From positions 1-5,665 of the forward strand of contig JAPWUT010000119.1 of assembly GCA_028275425.1 (NCBI GenBank): a stretch of DNA of 5,665 nucleotides, in the 5' to 3' direction. This DNA is from Anaerolineae bacterium. GTDB taxonomy: Bacteria > Chloroflexota > Anaerolineae > SpSt-600. The notes under the pieces were generated by a model, which made no database searches, was not told the origin of the DNA, and worked only from the letters and a program-made list of their open reading frames with translations. This document shows, in pieces, positions 5,643 to 5,665 of this stretch. A program made the translations under genes and the position numbers. Positions within the stretch are counted from its first letter, which is position 1; each line of letters starts with the position of its first letter.

Positions 5643-5665
5643 AGCTTTGCTTACCGGACAAATTG

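Overview
The window is one tightly packed, single-direction gene block on the minus strand. It reads from about 5630 down to 1 and leaves almost no non-coding DNA. Composition is moderately GC-rich in most genes. Shine-Dalgarno sites are strong, and TTG and GTG starts are used. The Fn3-like module with the 'WETASEVDTAGF.LYR' signature, the lamin-tail surface protein and the hendecad coiled-coil protein most resemble what I know from Chloroflexota, especially thermophilic Anaerolineae-type lineages. That assignment is inference from protein style, not from a marker gene.

Layout in transcription order: (1) 5630-5211, small tail-anchored coiled-coil protein with 11-residue repeats. (2) 5190-3535, fused polysaccharide co-polymerase (Wzz-type) and BY-type tyrosine kinase ending in a tyrosine cluster and a very basic tail. 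(3) 3523-2507, PF14907-type nucleotidyltransferase-fold protein. (4) 2510-2091, small membrane-anchored Fn3-like protein. (5) 2087-1299, HprK-related P-loop kinase. (6) 1315-1025, PqqD-family protein. (7) 1028-189, secreted lamin-tail-domain protein with a C-terminal helix and basic tail. (8) 119-1, the first 39 codons of another secreted protein, which continues beyond the window. Genes 3 to 7 are joined by short overlaps or gaps of a few bases and are probably translationally coupled. The largest gap is 69 bases, between 119 and 189.

Functionally, the upstream part controls export and chain length of a surface polysaccharide. The middle part (nucleotidyltransferase, HprK-related kinase, PqqD-like protein) is the gene trio found beside exopolysaccharide/exosortase-type loci (the 'HPr-rel-A' type neighbourhood), with relatives in kinase-tailored lasso peptide clusters. 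The downstream part encodes exported surface proteins. No HPr, radical SAM enzyme, lasso cyclase/protease or precursor peptide is present here, so the substrate of the kinase/PqqD pair is unknown. The most interesting possibility is a surface-assembly system in which the kinase, PqqD-like protein and nucleotidyltransferase act on a glycan, a peptide or the secreted proteins encoded next to them. The tail of the lamin-tail protein also carries a short motif normally seen as the first strand of the Fn3-like domain that the neighbouring Fn3-like protein lacks.
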